From assembly GCF_033115175.1 (NCBI RefSeq), contig NC_084829.1:132838996-132902995 (forward strand): a DNA stretch of 64,000 nt, read 5' to 3'. How positions within the stretch are numbered: the first letter of the stretch is position 1; each line of letters begins with the position of its first letter. Below the pieces are notes generated by a model. That model worked only from the letters and a program-made list of their open reading frames with translations. It searched no databases and was not told the DNA's origin. Positions 37,115 to 49,721 of the stretch are shown piece after piece. The position numbers and the translations under genes are program-made. Source of the stretch: Lepus europaeus (Eukaryota; Chordata; Mammalia; Lagomorpha; Leporidae).

Positions 37115-37434
37115 GGGGCCGGCGCCATGGCTCACTTGGTTAATCCTCTGCCTGCGCGCCAGCAACCCATATGGGCACCGGATTCTAGTCCTGGTTGTGC
37201 CTCTTCCAGTCCAGCTCTCTGCTGTGGTCCGGGAAGGCAGTGGAGGATGGCCCAAGTCCTTGGGCCCTGCACCAGCATGGAAGACCTGGAGGAAGCACCT
37301 GGCCCCTGGCTTCGGATCAGCACAGTGCCAGCCGTAGTGGCCATCTGGGGAGTGAACCAATGGAAAGAAGATCTTTCTCTCTGTCTCTCCCTCACTTTCT
37401 AACTCATCTGTCAAATAAAAGAAATTTTTAAAAA
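37115..37434 (+). mobile_element. CSINE, younger of a stacked pair
   Basis: GGGCCGGCGCCATGGCTCAC head; perfect 15-bp duplication AAGACATCACTTGTG at 37100-37114 and 37435-37449. Confidence 0.95.
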
Positions 37435-37449
37435 AAGACATCACTTGTG

Positions 37450-37757
37450 AGGCTGTGCTGTGGTGTAGTAGGCATAGGCTATCTCCACCTCAGGCACGGG
37501 CATCCCATATGGGTGCTGGTTTATGTCTTTGCTGCTCCTCTTCTGATCCAGCTCTCTGCTTATGGCCTGAGTGCTTGGGTCCCTGCACCCACGTGGGAGA
37601 ACTGGAAGAAGCTCCTGGCTCCTGGCTTTGGATCTGCTCAGCTCTGGCCATTGCAGCCATCCAGGGAGTGAACTGGTGGATGGAAGATCTTTCTCCCTGT
37701 CTCTCCATCTCTCTGTAACTCTACCCTCAAATAAACAAATATGTAAATAATAAAAAA
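37450..37757 (+). mobile_element. CSINE, older of a stacked pair
   Basis: AGGCTGTGCTGTGGTGTAGT head. Its right flank ATATCACTTGCT repeats the same target that flanks the preceding SINE. Confidence 0.9.
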
Positions 37758-37769
37758 TATATCACTTGC

Positions 37770-38230
37770 TGCCTCTCGGAATGCATATTAATTAGAAGAC
37801 AGATTGGAAGTCAAGTAGTCCATAACAGAGTCTGGCGTTCAAATATGAGATATGGGCATCCCAAATGGGATTTAATCCACTGTGTAAGCACTCAACCTAG
37901 GACGTTTTTTGTTTTTGTTTTAGTCTTTCTTACACATATTGTACCCCTCGTTGAACTTTATTTTAATAATTGATTGGAACTATATATTTTTCATTTCCCA
38001 CAGTTCTTTCAATGTAAACTAATGCACAAAGCAGAAATTCTTTGAGGATAATACTAACATTACCAGACGTTTCAAGCAAAAATTAGTTCAGGGGAACAAA
38101 GCTTCTAGGTAAAAGAGTATTAAGATGAGCATAAGAGTTCAGGATGAATTTTGAGTTTAATATGTTATCAATAATGAGGCTGACTCCAGTAAGAGGATTA
38201 AGGTACCAATGTAAGTATATTTAAAATGCT
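37770..38230. other. Unassigned intergenic DNA
   Basis: No gene or named repeat seen. Confidence 0.5.
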
Positions 38231-38232
38231 CG

Positions 38233-38529
38233 GAGGCCAGTGCTGTGGCATAGCAGGTAAAGCTGCTGCCTGCAATTCCAGCATCAATATGGGTACTGGT
38301 TCGAGTCCTGGCTGCTCCATTTCCAATCCAGCTCTCTGCTATGGCCTGGGAAAACAGAGCAGGATGGCCCAGGTGTTTGGGCCCCTGCACCCAAGTAGTA
38401 AACCCTGAAGAATCTCCTGGATCTTGGCTTTGGATCATCTCACTTCTGATCATTGCAACCATTAGGGGAGTGAATCTCTCTCTCTCTCTCTGTTAACTCT
38501 ACCTTTCAAATAAATAAATAAGTATTTTT
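38233..38529 (+). mobile_element. CSINE
   Basis: GAGGCCAGTGCTGTGGCATA head; shortened CT tract; AAATAAATAAATAAGTATTT tail. Confidence 0.88.
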
Positions 38530-38660
38530 AATATAAAAGTAGCTCAATTTCAAGAGTCTTATCACGTCTGATGGAACTGAGAGAAATGGGTTTCTGAACT
38601 TGGAATATGAACAACCAGAAAGAGACTAGATGCCCTATGTAAAGTTACTTTTTAAAATCA

Positions 38661-40609
38661 CTGTGGTGTTTTTTCTTGTTACACTATGGCTCTATATTAA
38701 GTGGACTGTCTGCTTTCGGTGGAGCCTTAGAGGCTTGAGATGAGTGTGGCCTGAGAACTGTGTTTGGTTCCTCAGGGTTGAGGGTGTGTCAAAGATGACA
38801 CTCCCAGGTTAGGCGTGGTAAATCTCTCTTTCTTTCTTTCTTTCTTTTTCTTTTGATTCAAAAGGGAAGTAATTCCGCACAGCTGAACGTAATTGGAGGT
38901 AGTTAGCAGGTGAATGATATACTCACAGGAGCCAGAGATCAGAAGCTCTTTCCCAAGGACCACACAGGGAATCTGTGCTGCCCTCAGTGTGGGCTCCAAT
39001 TCTCCTGCAGTCTCCCACTGGGTTGCCAAGTTAGATCCTAATCTCCTGTTATTTCACCCCTCCCCCCAGAGTCAGGTTTTTCTGCTAGGCTCAGGGCCGG
39101 TGCAGACCTGAGGTCGCCCTGCTTATGATGTATGTCCAAAATGGCACCTGCTCTTTGTCTTGCTAGCCTTTGAGGGGTGAGCGGAGAGAGAGAAACTCGT
39201 GTCCGTATCAGTCACTTTTTTTTTCCTCTCTCTCTTCTAGTTAGCCTGGTGAACTTTTCCCCACAGAGTTTCAAGCCTCGTTCCCTCTAATCTCCTCTTT
39301 CCGCTTGCCCGCTGGTGTCTCGGGCTATTGAGGTTCGGCTCACCTCGCATTCCAGCGCTGGTGCGTTGAGTCTGCTGCTGGTGTCCCGAACTTGGGCTCC
39401 CATGCTCTCCACGCAGGTTCACTGTGAATCACTAGTTCTGGAAGAGTTTCCTCTGCTGTTTCTTCCCCAACTCTTCCTTGACCCTGCAGTATCTCCACTT
39501 TTATTAACCTGTGTCTTGCCAAACTATCAGTGTGCTCCCTTCCTATTCTGCCAACTTGCCGCTCTGCCCAATCAATTATTCTTAGGTGTTTAAATTTTAA
39601 CTGAAAAGTGATCCCTGTGAAATATAAGAGTGGGAATAAGAGAGGGAGGAGAGGTACAATTTGGGACATGCTCAATCGGACTTGCCCCAAATGGTGGAGT
39701 TAGAAACGTGCCAGGGGATTCCAATACAATCCCATCAAGGTGGCATGTACCAATGCCATCTCACTAGTCCAAGTGATCACTTTCAGTTCACAATTGATCA
39801 CACTGATAGGTCTAAGAGTCAAAGGGATCACACAAAAACAACACTAGTGTCTGCTAATACTAACTGATAGAATCAAAAAGGGAGAGAACGATCCATCATG
39901 GGAAGCAGGATACACAGCAGACTCATAGAATGGCAGATGTCCTAAACAGCACTCTGGCCTCAGAATCAGCCCTTAAGGCATTTGGATATGGCTGAAGCAC
40001 CCATGAGAGTATTTTAGGAATGGAAAGCCAAGACACTCTGGAAAAAAAATAAAGAGGACCTAAATGAAAGATCTCTGTGAGTGAGATCCCAGTAAAAGAA
40101 TGGGGCCATCAAAGAAGGAGGTACCTTTCTCTGAAGGGAGGAGAGAACTTCCACTTTTACCATGACCCTGTTGGAATAAGATCGAAGTTGGCAAACTCAA
40201 AAGGCTTCCATAGCCTTGGCAACTCATGACTAGAGCCTAGGGAGATTACTGACGCCATAAACAAGAGTGTCAAATTGTTAAGTCAACAACAGGAGTCACT
40301 GTGTACTTATTTCTCATGTGGGATCTCTGTCCTTAATGTGTTGTCCAATGTGAAGTAATGCTATAATTAGTACTGAAACAGTATTTTACACTTTGTGTTT
40401 CTGTGTGGGTGCAAACTGATGCAATCTTTACTTAATATATACTAAATTGATCTTCTGTATATAAAAATAATTGAAAATGAATCTTGATGTGAATGGAATG
40501 GGAGAGGGAACAGGAGATGGGAGGGACACAAGTGGGAGGGAAATTATGGGGGGGAAGCCATTGTAATCCATAAACTGTACTTTGGAAATTTATATTTACT
40601 AAATAAAAA
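38661..40609 (+). mobile_element. 5'-inverted L1 whose inverted arm ends at the L1 5' terminus
   Basis: 40609 back to about 39573 is L1 3' end in plus orientation. 39569 back to about 38661 is L1 5' UTR in minus orientation. Read in reverse from 39569 it starts GGGCAGAGCGGCAAGTTGGC, which aligns with the start of mammalian L1 5' UTRs. AAAATCA at 38654-38660 and 40610-40616 with TT/AAAA at the left junction suits L1 endonuclease. Confidence 0.75.
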
Positions 40610-40616
40610 AAAATCA

Positions 40617-41289
40617 ATCAACTTCTTGACTACAAAGAATAGTAAACTATCTATTTCCTAAAACATTAAGCTATAATACAGTTCACAACAAATAACCATC
40701 ATGGTTACCCTATGGTAATTAGCCCTATGGTTAACCATCCACAGGCCTGGAATCCACAGCTACTGAGTCAGTTCACTACATAGAAAATTTCATATAAATC
40801 CCTAAGTTAGAACAAAGCATTATAACAAGAGTATTTGTATCTAAATATCTTAGTATAATTATAAGATTTATATGTTAAGGGTGGACTAGTCTAGTCTCTG
40901 GGACTTGGTAAAAACTCAGTAAATAGTTTAAAAAACTAAAAATAATATGGAGACTAAAAAGCAAATTGGTATTTTTTAAAATTCTATTTAGCTGGGAACT
41001 CTGAGAATAGAGCAAATGCCAACAGGTCTCATGAATCTCCTAAAACTACTTTTAGAAAACAGGTTGACTTATTTAAATAAGGTCATCCTGATGTCAGCTT
41101 TCTCCATGAACATTGCAAGGTGGAGCTTTTGAGGACTGTCTGTATACCTATTCTGTGGCTACCACAAATAGAAGAATGGCATGTTAATGTGCCACTCAGA
41201 TTACACATTTCAGGTGGCGTATATCCTTCTTCTGAAGAAAGCCCAGGGAACTATAGCTTTAATAATAATCTCATTGAACTTCAATCTCT
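40617..41289. other. Unassigned intergenic DNA
   Basis: No gene or named repeat seen. Confidence 0.5.
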
Positions 41290-41305
41290 GACCTAGATAT
41301 TATAT

Positions 41306-41603
41306 ATTTTTTGACAGGCAGAGTTAGAGAGAGAGACAGAGAGAAAGGTCCTCCTTTCGTTGGTTCACCCCCCAAATGGCTGCCACGGCCGGCGCACTGC
41401 ACCAATCCGAAGCCAGGAGCCAGGTGCTTCTCCTGGTCTCCCATGCGGGTGCAGGGCCCAAGCACTTGGGCCATCCTAAACTGCCTTCCCGGGCCACAGC
41501 AGAGAGCTGGACTGGAAGAGGAGCAGCGCCCCAACCAGGACTAGAACCTGGAGTACCGGTGCCGCAGGCGGGAGGATTAGCCTAGTGAGCTGCAGCGCCG
41601 ACC
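41306..41603 (-). mobile_element. CSINE, young GC-rich type, antisense
   Basis: Perfect 16-bp duplication GACCTAGATATTATAT at 41290-41305 and 41604-41619. Confidence 0.96.
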
Positions 41604-41619
41604 GACCTAGATATTATAT

Positions 41620-42379
41620 TTACAGACCTGTAGAGGGCAGCTTTCTACCAATCTATGTGGGACGTTGATTTTTATACTGGTATTTTACACTGGTTTTTCT
41701 CTTTTGCCAGACCCCATAATGGAGTGACCCAGTAGGAATGAAGTTAGACCTCTCACCTCTCCCCACCCACCCACCAAAACCTGTGGGGTTGGGAAAAATG
41801 GGGCAACATTTTGTAACAGTGGCTTCCACAGTATGTCATTCAGCCCTTTCTTTTAACATTGTGAGAACTTTTGAAAGCAGAAACTGAATACATTGCCTAT
41901 GAGAGTATAGCTTGAGCTTAGCTACTCTCAATGATAATAAAGAGAAATAGCAAGCAAAAAGAGGAAGGGATAAAGGAGAGGAAAAATAAGAGGAGAAAAA
42001 GAAGGTAAAGGAGAAAGAAAAGGGGGCAAGGGAGAATGAAGAACTCTCATTGACCCCCATACCAGTCAATGGACCAAGGCATGATAAAATATCCTAAGTT
42101 TATTCTCAGAACAACTCAAAATAATACATACAACTTTTACTCTTTGCTTTGCAAAGGAAGAAAGTGAAAATTAGCTAAATCACTCCTGAGGGTCAGAAGT
42201 GAAATATGATTTCAGATTTGTCTAACTCCAGTTATAGCTCCTAACTACTACCAAGAATTTGAAAAACACAAAATGAATGAAGAGTTTACCTTTCTCTGTA
42301 GTTGATTTCTCCAAGATACTCTGCAAGTAGTTAGGTGGGGAAACTCAGTTCTGGGTTTGGGTGCAGTTTGTCCCCTAAT
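41620..42379. other. Unassigned intergenic DNA
   Basis: Contains a purine-rich GGAGAAAAAG tract at about 41935-42035. No gene. Confidence 0.5.
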
Positions 42380-42752
42380 AGCTCCTATATTAGGAGCTTG
42401 GTCCCTGTGTATTAACATAAGACCTTCAAGAGGTAGGGCCCACGTGGGAGTTGGTTGAGTCACTGGAGGCATTGACTTTGGAAGATATTAAGGTAATATT
42501 CTTGGGACCTCGAGTCAGTTTTCATGAAAGGATTGTTATAAAATCCTGAGCCTGACCCCATGTGATTTCTCCCTCTGATTCATCCTCCTACTGTTGTGAT
42601 GCCTTCCACAATAAGGTCCTTACCAGAACTGAATTTATGCCAGTGCCATGCCTATGACCTCCAGAATCATGAACCGAATACACCTCTCCTCTATAAAGTT
42701 ACCCAACCTGAAGTAGTTTGCTGTAGCAATCAATGGAAAATGGACTAACACA
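42380..42752 (+). mobile_element. MaLR-type LTR fragment (MST/MLT1-like)
   Basis: AGGTAGGGCCCACGTGGGAG, ATGCCTTCCACAATAAGGTC, then CCTCCAGAATCATGAACCGA and AAAATGGACTAACACA, the characteristic 3' half of these LTRs. Confidence 0.7.
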
Positions 42753-44048
42753 CTGACATTACTACATTAAGGAGAATTTTGCCTAACATCTACCTGTTGA
42801 TGAATGGACAGAGGAATCCTATTAATTATATGCTAGTCAGATGAGATAGATACTAATAGTAATTTCAAAACATTTCCAATATAGTATTTGTTATTGTGTT
42901 AACCACTGAAAATATTATATTTCCATATGAAGTATCTGAGGATAATCTTCACATATTTATTAAGTTATATATGTATACTTAGGGAGCTATTTCAGGCTAT
43001 CACATTTTATTTTCTTGCTGTAACAGTTTTATAATTGAGCTCTATAACAACTAGTTGCCTAGTATTAGAAACACATGATGGCAACCTTTCAATTAATTTT
43101 TGCTCATATTGTACAACAAATAAGCCCTTGGTTAATTCCACTTGATGGAATAAGATGAAATTTTGCCATAGATAGGAAGGAAAAAAGCTATCTGGCTCAC
43201 AACCAATTTCATTAAATCGAGATCATAATAAGTGAAACAGCATTTTGTGATAGTAGTGTTTTCATAACTCAGTTCAAAGTTTATACTGTAAATATATACA
43301 TGTTGCCTGAATATAAACAATTTATCAGATAATCTTCCACCATACTGTAGCTGACAGATGGACTCTATTTAGCAGGAGTTCAAGGTTTCTGGAAAGTATC
43401 AATGCTTAAAAAGTTGTTGATGCTGATAAGATCTTGTACTGTATTTCTATGGCTGGACTGCCATAGGGAACAGATATCAAAATAGAAAGATTATAAGGGT
43501 TCATTCTGCTTTTAATGTATTTTATGTATTTTCATTGATCCTTCTAAGCTTACCTCCCAAGTCTGAAAAAGTAAAATTTTTATGTTTACAGTTTTCTCCC
43601 ACTGTTTCAAGAAAAAATTTTATTTCCCATGCATGTCAACAGATATGATCAACTAACTTCATTGTTTGCTCCAGGATATATACGTATTTTAATAGCAATT
43701 GTGTACCTTCATCTGTGCCTTCACTGTTCATTCTTTCATAGCTTTCAGCTACTAAAGGTAGAAAACTATGATAAATATGACTTATCTCTCTTATGAAGGT
43801 AAGGATACAAAATCTGGCTTTAAGCATTGCTGAATAATGAATCAATGTCAAACACTTTAATCACATACGGTTAATATTGAATCACTCAGAGAGTCACACT
43901 CTAGCATGGCTATGTAAGAAAATACTAGCAACCTAGGATAGTAGGGAAAGTGTTGGACATGAAGTTAAAAGATTCTGGATTGAGGATTTGATTCACGTAA
44001 GTTAGAAGATTTGAAAATGACACTTTTCTCTCCAGTGCAAAAATATAC

Positions 44049-44085
<37 letters not shown>

Positions 44086-44389
44086 TATGTATGCTAAAGT
44101 TGAAGAATGCAAGATGCATGCCTCTGAGGGACTGTGTACAATTCCTCCATACTCTTCTAATTATCCAGAAATTATGGAAGCACAGGTTGGTAAGGAGATG
44201 AAGCTGGCCCATGGTCCAGGGCTATGAAAACTAGCTGCCCTGGGATGTACTCTGCATAAACAAGAAACTTTTATTGTTTTGAGCTGTAAGATTTTTATTA
44301 TTTGTGACTGCATCATAATCTACCCCATGCTAATAGTTAAAAGAGAAAGTGTGACACAGAGAAACAGTATGTAAGTCACTTGAGGAGAA
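42753..44389. other. Mostly unassigned AT-rich DNA with a (TA)n run
   Basis: (AT)n at about 44053-44080. 44100-44335 ends with AAGAAACTTTTATTGTTTTG and may be another LTR remnant, not firmly assignable. Confidence 0.4.
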
Positions 44390-44490
44390 AGGAGTTGGGA
44401 ATTTCATCGCAGTTCAACCACTTGCTATTGGTTGACCTGTCATAGATATGACTTAGCCTCTCTAATCCTCAATGTTACTCTTTTAAAATG
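44390..44490 (+). mobile_element. MIR fragment
   Basis: TTCAACCACTTGCTATTGGT, then GACTTAGCCTCTCTAATCCT, matching the MIR core ending in CTCATCTGTAAAAT-type sequence. Confidence 0.6.
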
Positions 44491-44930
44491 AATTGAATGT
44501 GTTTACTTAATTGAACTTGCTTTATGTAAAAAAAAAAGTGATTGATTTTAGCATATACTTAAAGTGCTATTATTATTATACTCTACCAATATCAAAATGT
44601 GCTTCAGATATCTTAAAAATGCACACAATTACTCTTATAGAGGACACTGTGTGTGTTTGGCAGAACACACTGAGCAAGGTGCCCAGGGGTTACAAAGCAC
44701 AGGAAAATAGCAACCATCCTTTGGGGCCTTGAGAGCTGGAATTGTCCTGGAGCCCAGATATTAGGGTGAAGACCCTTGGAAACCTGCAGAAGCATTTTTG
44801 TATTTTATAAATGCATATTTTCCTTTATTTTTTGCAATGTTTTGCAAGACCATTGGTTTGAGGGAAGTAGCATCCTATGATACAGCCAACAGATGTAGGC
44901 ATTTGGATTTCTCCTCAAGAACCTGAAATG

Positions 44931-45188
44931 GGGCCGGTGCCGTGGCTCACTTGGGTAATCCTCTGCCTGCTGTGCCAGCATCCTATATGGAAGCTGGGTT
45001 CTAGTCCCGATTGCTCCTCTTCCAGTCCAGCTCTCTGCTGTTGCCAGGGAAGGTAGTGGAGGATGGCCCAAGTGCTTGGGCCCCTGCACCCACATGGGAG
45101 ACCAGAAAGAAGCACCTAGCTCCTGGCTTCGGATCGGCACAGCACCGGCCGTAGCGGCCATTTGGGGAGTGAACCAATGAAAGGAAGA

Positions 45189-45222
<34 letters not shown>

Positions 45223-45250
45223 ACTCTACCTGTCCAAAAAAAAAAAAAAA
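44931..45250 (+). mobile_element. CSINE, young GC-rich type
   Basis: GGGCCGGTGCCGTGGCTCAC head; (CT)n 45191-45221; A15 tail. Confidence 0.94.
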
Positions 45251-47267
45251 CACTTGGAATTTCTGTAGTTTTTATTTTTCAAAAAATTCTTATATGGATG
45301 TATCTACAGAAATATGAGAAACTTTTCCCCTCCCATATTTTCTCCACCAACTTGAAAATGAATACTTTCAGCAAACAAAGGAGGAAAAGACCAAAGCAAC
45401 ATTTGGTGAACTTGGGGATTTGCTAAGGAAAAAATGGACTGAATTGAGATGAAGGAAATGTCCCTATCTGAAACCCACATTTATCCATCTTCTCAACTCC
45501 ACTGGCTTCTTATGTCTCTATTGGAAAACTCTTGATGTTCTTCCATCATCACAAAGATGCACTTAGTAAATTATAAAGAAAAGGACAAAAATATGGATGA
45601 AGAGCATCAGAGTCCCATGATCCTTCAGTCATTGTTCCCTATGGCAGTAAATGTGTGAACTGTGTCATTATGAGCCCAGTCTCCACATTCCTAAGCTGAA
45701 GGCTGAGGCTCAGCTGTTCCCTCCATCCTGGTCCTCGCATTCAGTTTCTACTCACCCCAGCTTCCTATCAGAAGTGCAAGTAGAGCCCTAGCAGACTAGG
45801 TCAGCTATTGTCAGCAAACCACCAGACATGGGGTCCATTTACCCCAACACCATTCAGGTCCCTGTGAGACAGGAATCAGATATTTTGTTCTTGCTGACAT
45901 CCATGCTCAGGAAGTGTTTGACCCTAACAAATCCATGATCTCTAAGGTGGTACTGAAATCACAATCAGAGATTAGGAAAGCTCCCAAAGTCCACTGCAAT
46001 TTGAAAGATACTGAGCTATTAGTAAAAAGAACAAGATGCCAGAAGGCTGGAGGAAAAGGAAGTTGCCATCTGGGCTTTATTCACATAGCAGAATTCAGCC
46101 CTCTGCCCATAAGCCAGGTGTATCTCCTTGTAGAATGGTATTTTGGAGGGCTGGATTTTGAAGGGATCCATGATTTGTTTCCTGTCTGAAAGCACCACTT
46201 TTAAACAAACCTTTCTTTTAAGTTTTATTTAATTGTGTCTGAATCGGCTGTGTTCTTCTGTATTGCCATTTTAAGAAACTTTGCCTTTCAGTTTTATTTT
46301 TTTAAGTGCCATGTTTCTATTGGATTATGGAGAATTCTCACGGATTTTCCTACCTCCAGTCTCTTCACTGTTTCCCTTTGGGCCCTGAGTCATGTTAGAC
46401 CTTATTTACTTTTCCATGCCCATTTCCTTGGATTCACTAAGTAAAATAGTAGCTCTCAGTTTTCAAGAGTACAATTTTTTGTTTATATCTAACCTATAAA
46501 TTACTGTGACAAATATGTTACACACAATAACAACACCTCACTGAAACACTATTAATTTAACCTAATCCCAATTTTACTTTTGGTGATAATTATGTCCATA
46601 TTTCACATATTATTTATATTTACAAGGTCCCATATTTATTTAGTATTTTTATCTACTAGATTTCATTTTATTATACCAATCCCAGATAGGTAAGAATATT
46701 ATTTGAACATGGATTTGGGCTTTGCACTTTCTGTACTTAAATCTATAGAATGATCTCTAACTAGTTGTAGAATTCTTGACTAAGAATTTCCTGTCTTTCC
46801 AAAAACAAAAATTAAAGTGATTCACTGGAACATGCCCAGAACATCCACAGGAGAGAGAAACAGAGAGAATCTGAGGCATGATGGATCACTGGTTAGTCAA
46901 GTGATGTGTTTCAGAACAGTTTTTGACAGCAGCATGACTTTCTAGTTTCATTTTTCATATTCCTTTTTGATATTAAGAAATACACAATTCAGTAGTCATT
47001 TTTTTACTTGAGTAATATAAAGTTTTATATTTTATTAGGGAAAATCCTTGTAATAGTCGATTAATTAAATACAGTGATGTTTTTAAGATCTTGTTCCCTA
47101 GTGGTGTCACTTTATTAATTAGTGATTCTGGAACTTAAATTTCATTACATGGCAAAAAGAGGAATGTTAAAATATTTAATTTAATTACAAAAGTCAATAC
47201 AAAAAAGTTTTTGATATAGTACTTTTCAGACACAAATATTGGAATTGTATTTTTGAGATACATGAAT
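45251..47267. other. Unassigned intergenic DNA
   Basis: A 91-codon open frame at 45914-46189 begins MFDPNKSMISK. I do not recognise it; there is no poly-A tail, so a processed pseudogene cannot be argued. Confidence 0.4.
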
Positions 47268-47386
47268 GGGTCTTCAAAAAATTTATGAAAGTATTATGCA
47301 AAAGCTATGCATAGATTATGAAATTCTTGCACCAATGTAAACTTATCTTTTCATCCCATTTTTCCACAAATGTTTGAAATACTCGT
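47268..47386 (-). mobile_element. Palindromic MITE, third copy
   Basis: Read in reverse: CGAGTATTTCAAACATTTGT, GGGATGAAAAGATAAGTTTA, then GAATTTTTTGAAGACC-like end. About 120 bp, the only copy here not broken by a SINE. Confidence 0.6.
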
Positions 47387-47539
47387 ATTACATGTAGTGA
47401 AAAGGAAAAACAATTCACATTATAAAGCAAATAAATACATGAGTAAATACAAATTCTTCTGTTCACCATTAGAGCCAGCGCCCAAGATGGTCCCAGTAAT
47501 TCCCATCCCTGATTTCTCAACTTTGTGTGATTCTCTCTG

Positions 47540-47999
47540 ATTTTGCACCACGTTGAGCCTGTGTGACCAACAGCAAGTGGTGGAAGTGACGTCACTCCTT
47601 AGGATTAGGATCTAAAAGATGGCAGCTTCTGTTCTAGGTTATTTCTCTCTCTCTTTCTCAATGCCATTACTCTGGAAGAAGCCAGATACCACTTTGTGAA
47701 AACTTTATAGCATCCTTTAGAAAGCCCCACATGGTGAGGAGAGAAGCCATCAGCCAACTTCCAGCAAGGAAAAGTGTCCTATCAACAGCTATGTGCATGT
47801 GCTCAGAAGCAGATCCCCAGCTGCATCAGAGCCTTGAGGTAACTGCAACCCTGGTGACTGCTTAACTACAGCCTGAAGAGTGACCCTGAACCATAGTGAT
47901 CCAACTGAGCCACCCTGAGATCCTGACTCTCAGAAACTCTAATAAATTTTTGTTGTGTTAAGACATTAGTTTTGGTATTATTTGTCATACCACATGGAT
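47540..47999 (+). mobile_element. MLT1-type LTR
   Basis: GTGGTGGAAGTGACGTCACT, GGAAGAAGCCAGATACCACT, then CTCTAATAAATTTTTGTTGT followed by TTAAG and TTTTGG, the usual MLT1 order including the poly-A signal region. Confidence 0.78.
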
Positions 48000-48384
48000 A
48001 ATTAATACCATTGTCAGTGCTGAACAGAAGAGAAGCATACAGCCTTTTTTCCATCTTCAATATTTCTACTTTAAATTAAAATTATATCACAATATTGAGG
48101 CCTGCCTCTGGGATTCCTGTCCCTAAATACATGATGAGAGTTCTTATTTTCAGTTAGATCTTTTTAAAAAAAATTGCTTGATTTCACAAAAGCATAAGAT
48201 GGTATTTAAATATTTTCCAGGAAAAGTGGCTGTCACAAAAAATGTTTCTTTCAAGATGATGTATTGCTGATGTGGGTCACTGTTTCTGGTAACCTTCTGT
48301 CCTTTGTAGAAGGCCATGTTTGGTACAGTATGAGGCTAATGTTAATGATGACTGATAATTCATCAATTGAGAATTATTTTGATT

Positions 48385-48985
48385 TGGCCTAGGATTTACA
48401 ATGTCTATATCCATAAAGTGCCTGGGTTCGATTCTTAACTCTGGTTCCTGACTACAGATTCCTATTGCTAATGCATAGGCTGAGAGACAATAGTGATTTT
48501 TTTCTTCAAGATTTATTTTTATTTATTTGAAAGACAGAGTTACAGAGACAGGTAGAGACACAGAGAGAGGGAGAGGTCATCCATCCACTGGTTCACTCCC
48601 CAAATGGCTGCAGCAGCCGGAGCTGCACCGATCTGAAGCCAGCAGTGAGGAGCTTCTTCTGGGTCACCCACATGGGTGCAGGGGCCCAAGGGCTTGGGCC
48701 ATCTTCTGCTGCTTTCCTAGGCCATAGCAGAGAGCTGGATTGGAAGAGGAGCAGCTGGGACTAGAACTGGCACCCGTATGGGATACCAACACTTCAGGCC
48801 AGAACTTTAAACTGCTGCACCACAGCGCTGGCCCCAGTGAAGATGTCTTGTGTAATTGGGTTCCTGCCACCAACATAGTAGACCTGATTGAGTTTCTGGC
48901 TCCCAGCTTCAGCCCAGTGGCCACTGTTGGGCATTTGAAGAGTGAACTAACAATGAAAGCTCTTTGTCTCTTCTCAAAAAAAAGC
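48385..48985 (+). mobile_element. Old CSINE split by a younger one
   Basis: Left half to about 48505 (GTGCCTGGGTTCGATTCTTA), right half from 48836 (GGGTTCCTGCCACCAACATA). Confidence 0.78.
48506..48835 (-). mobile_element. CSINE nested in old CSINE, antisense
   Basis: TTCAAGATTTATTTTTATTT start, CACAGCGCTGGCCCC end; short AGTGA repeat at the flanks. Confidence 0.9.
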
Positions 48986-49224
48986 TACGTTCTCTGTTTC
49001 ACTAAATCATCAAATGTCAACTAATTTCACTATTTCTGAAAATAATATTTAATGTCAGATAAACATATAACTTTATAAATATATCTTTGTGATATCCTAA
49101 TTATAGAGGATATTGTAGTATGGTGGTTTCATTATCAAGCTATCGGCAATCCTTCTGTAAGGATGTTTGTTAGAGTCTTGGGAACCCAGACCAGTTGGAT
49201 ATTCTTAGTAAATGACCCATTTTG

Positions 49225-49600
49225 ATTCAAGCTTCCGGTTATGCTGGAAAATGGTGCTGGGAACAGGGAAGAGAGAATTGGAATTTGTATGAGTATCCTC
49301 CAGTCTGAGTGTCTTAAACACGGAAATTTTATTATCTAATGATCCTCGAGGCTAGAAGTCCAAGGTCAAGTTGTCAGCATGGTTGGTTTCTTCTGAGGAC
49401 CCCTCTATAGGACTTGAGGATGGTTTTCTTCCTCTGTGACTGCATATGCTCTCCTCTCTGAGCGAGTCTATTTCCTATATCCTAATCTCTTCTTATAATA
49501 ACAACTGGATTAGAGTACACCTCATTTCAATTTAATTACCTCTGGAGGTGGTGACTTTAAAATGTAAATTTTGGGGGACACTATTCAGCTCACAGAAGAA
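49225..49600 (-). mobile_element. MaLR-type LTR fragment, antisense
   Basis: GAGGCTAGAAGTCCAAGGTC, TTGGTTTCTTCTGAGGACCC, CCTAATCTCTTCTTATAATA and GGGGGACACTATTCAGCTCA. Confidence 0.55.
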
Positions 49601-49721
49601 TTGAAATGTATTATTTAGGTAAGTAACTAAGCACAGCAAACAAATAAAACTCTTTAGAAAATTTAAGCATAATGGAATAAGAGATATGTGTTTTAATAAA
49701 AGTGGTAAAGATTACAGACTT

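Noticed and set aside
36902-37402. 166-codon plus-strand open reading frame, the second longest in the window
   Set aside because: It runs through two CSINEs in opposite orientations and the 40 bp between them; GC-rich SINEs generate such frames in many copies here.
39315-39690. Open frames on both strands in the GC-richer stretch at 39.3-39.7 kb, suggestive of a promoter or gene 5' end
   Set aside because: The stretch is the inverted L1 5' UTR; the base composition is that of L1, not a host promoter.
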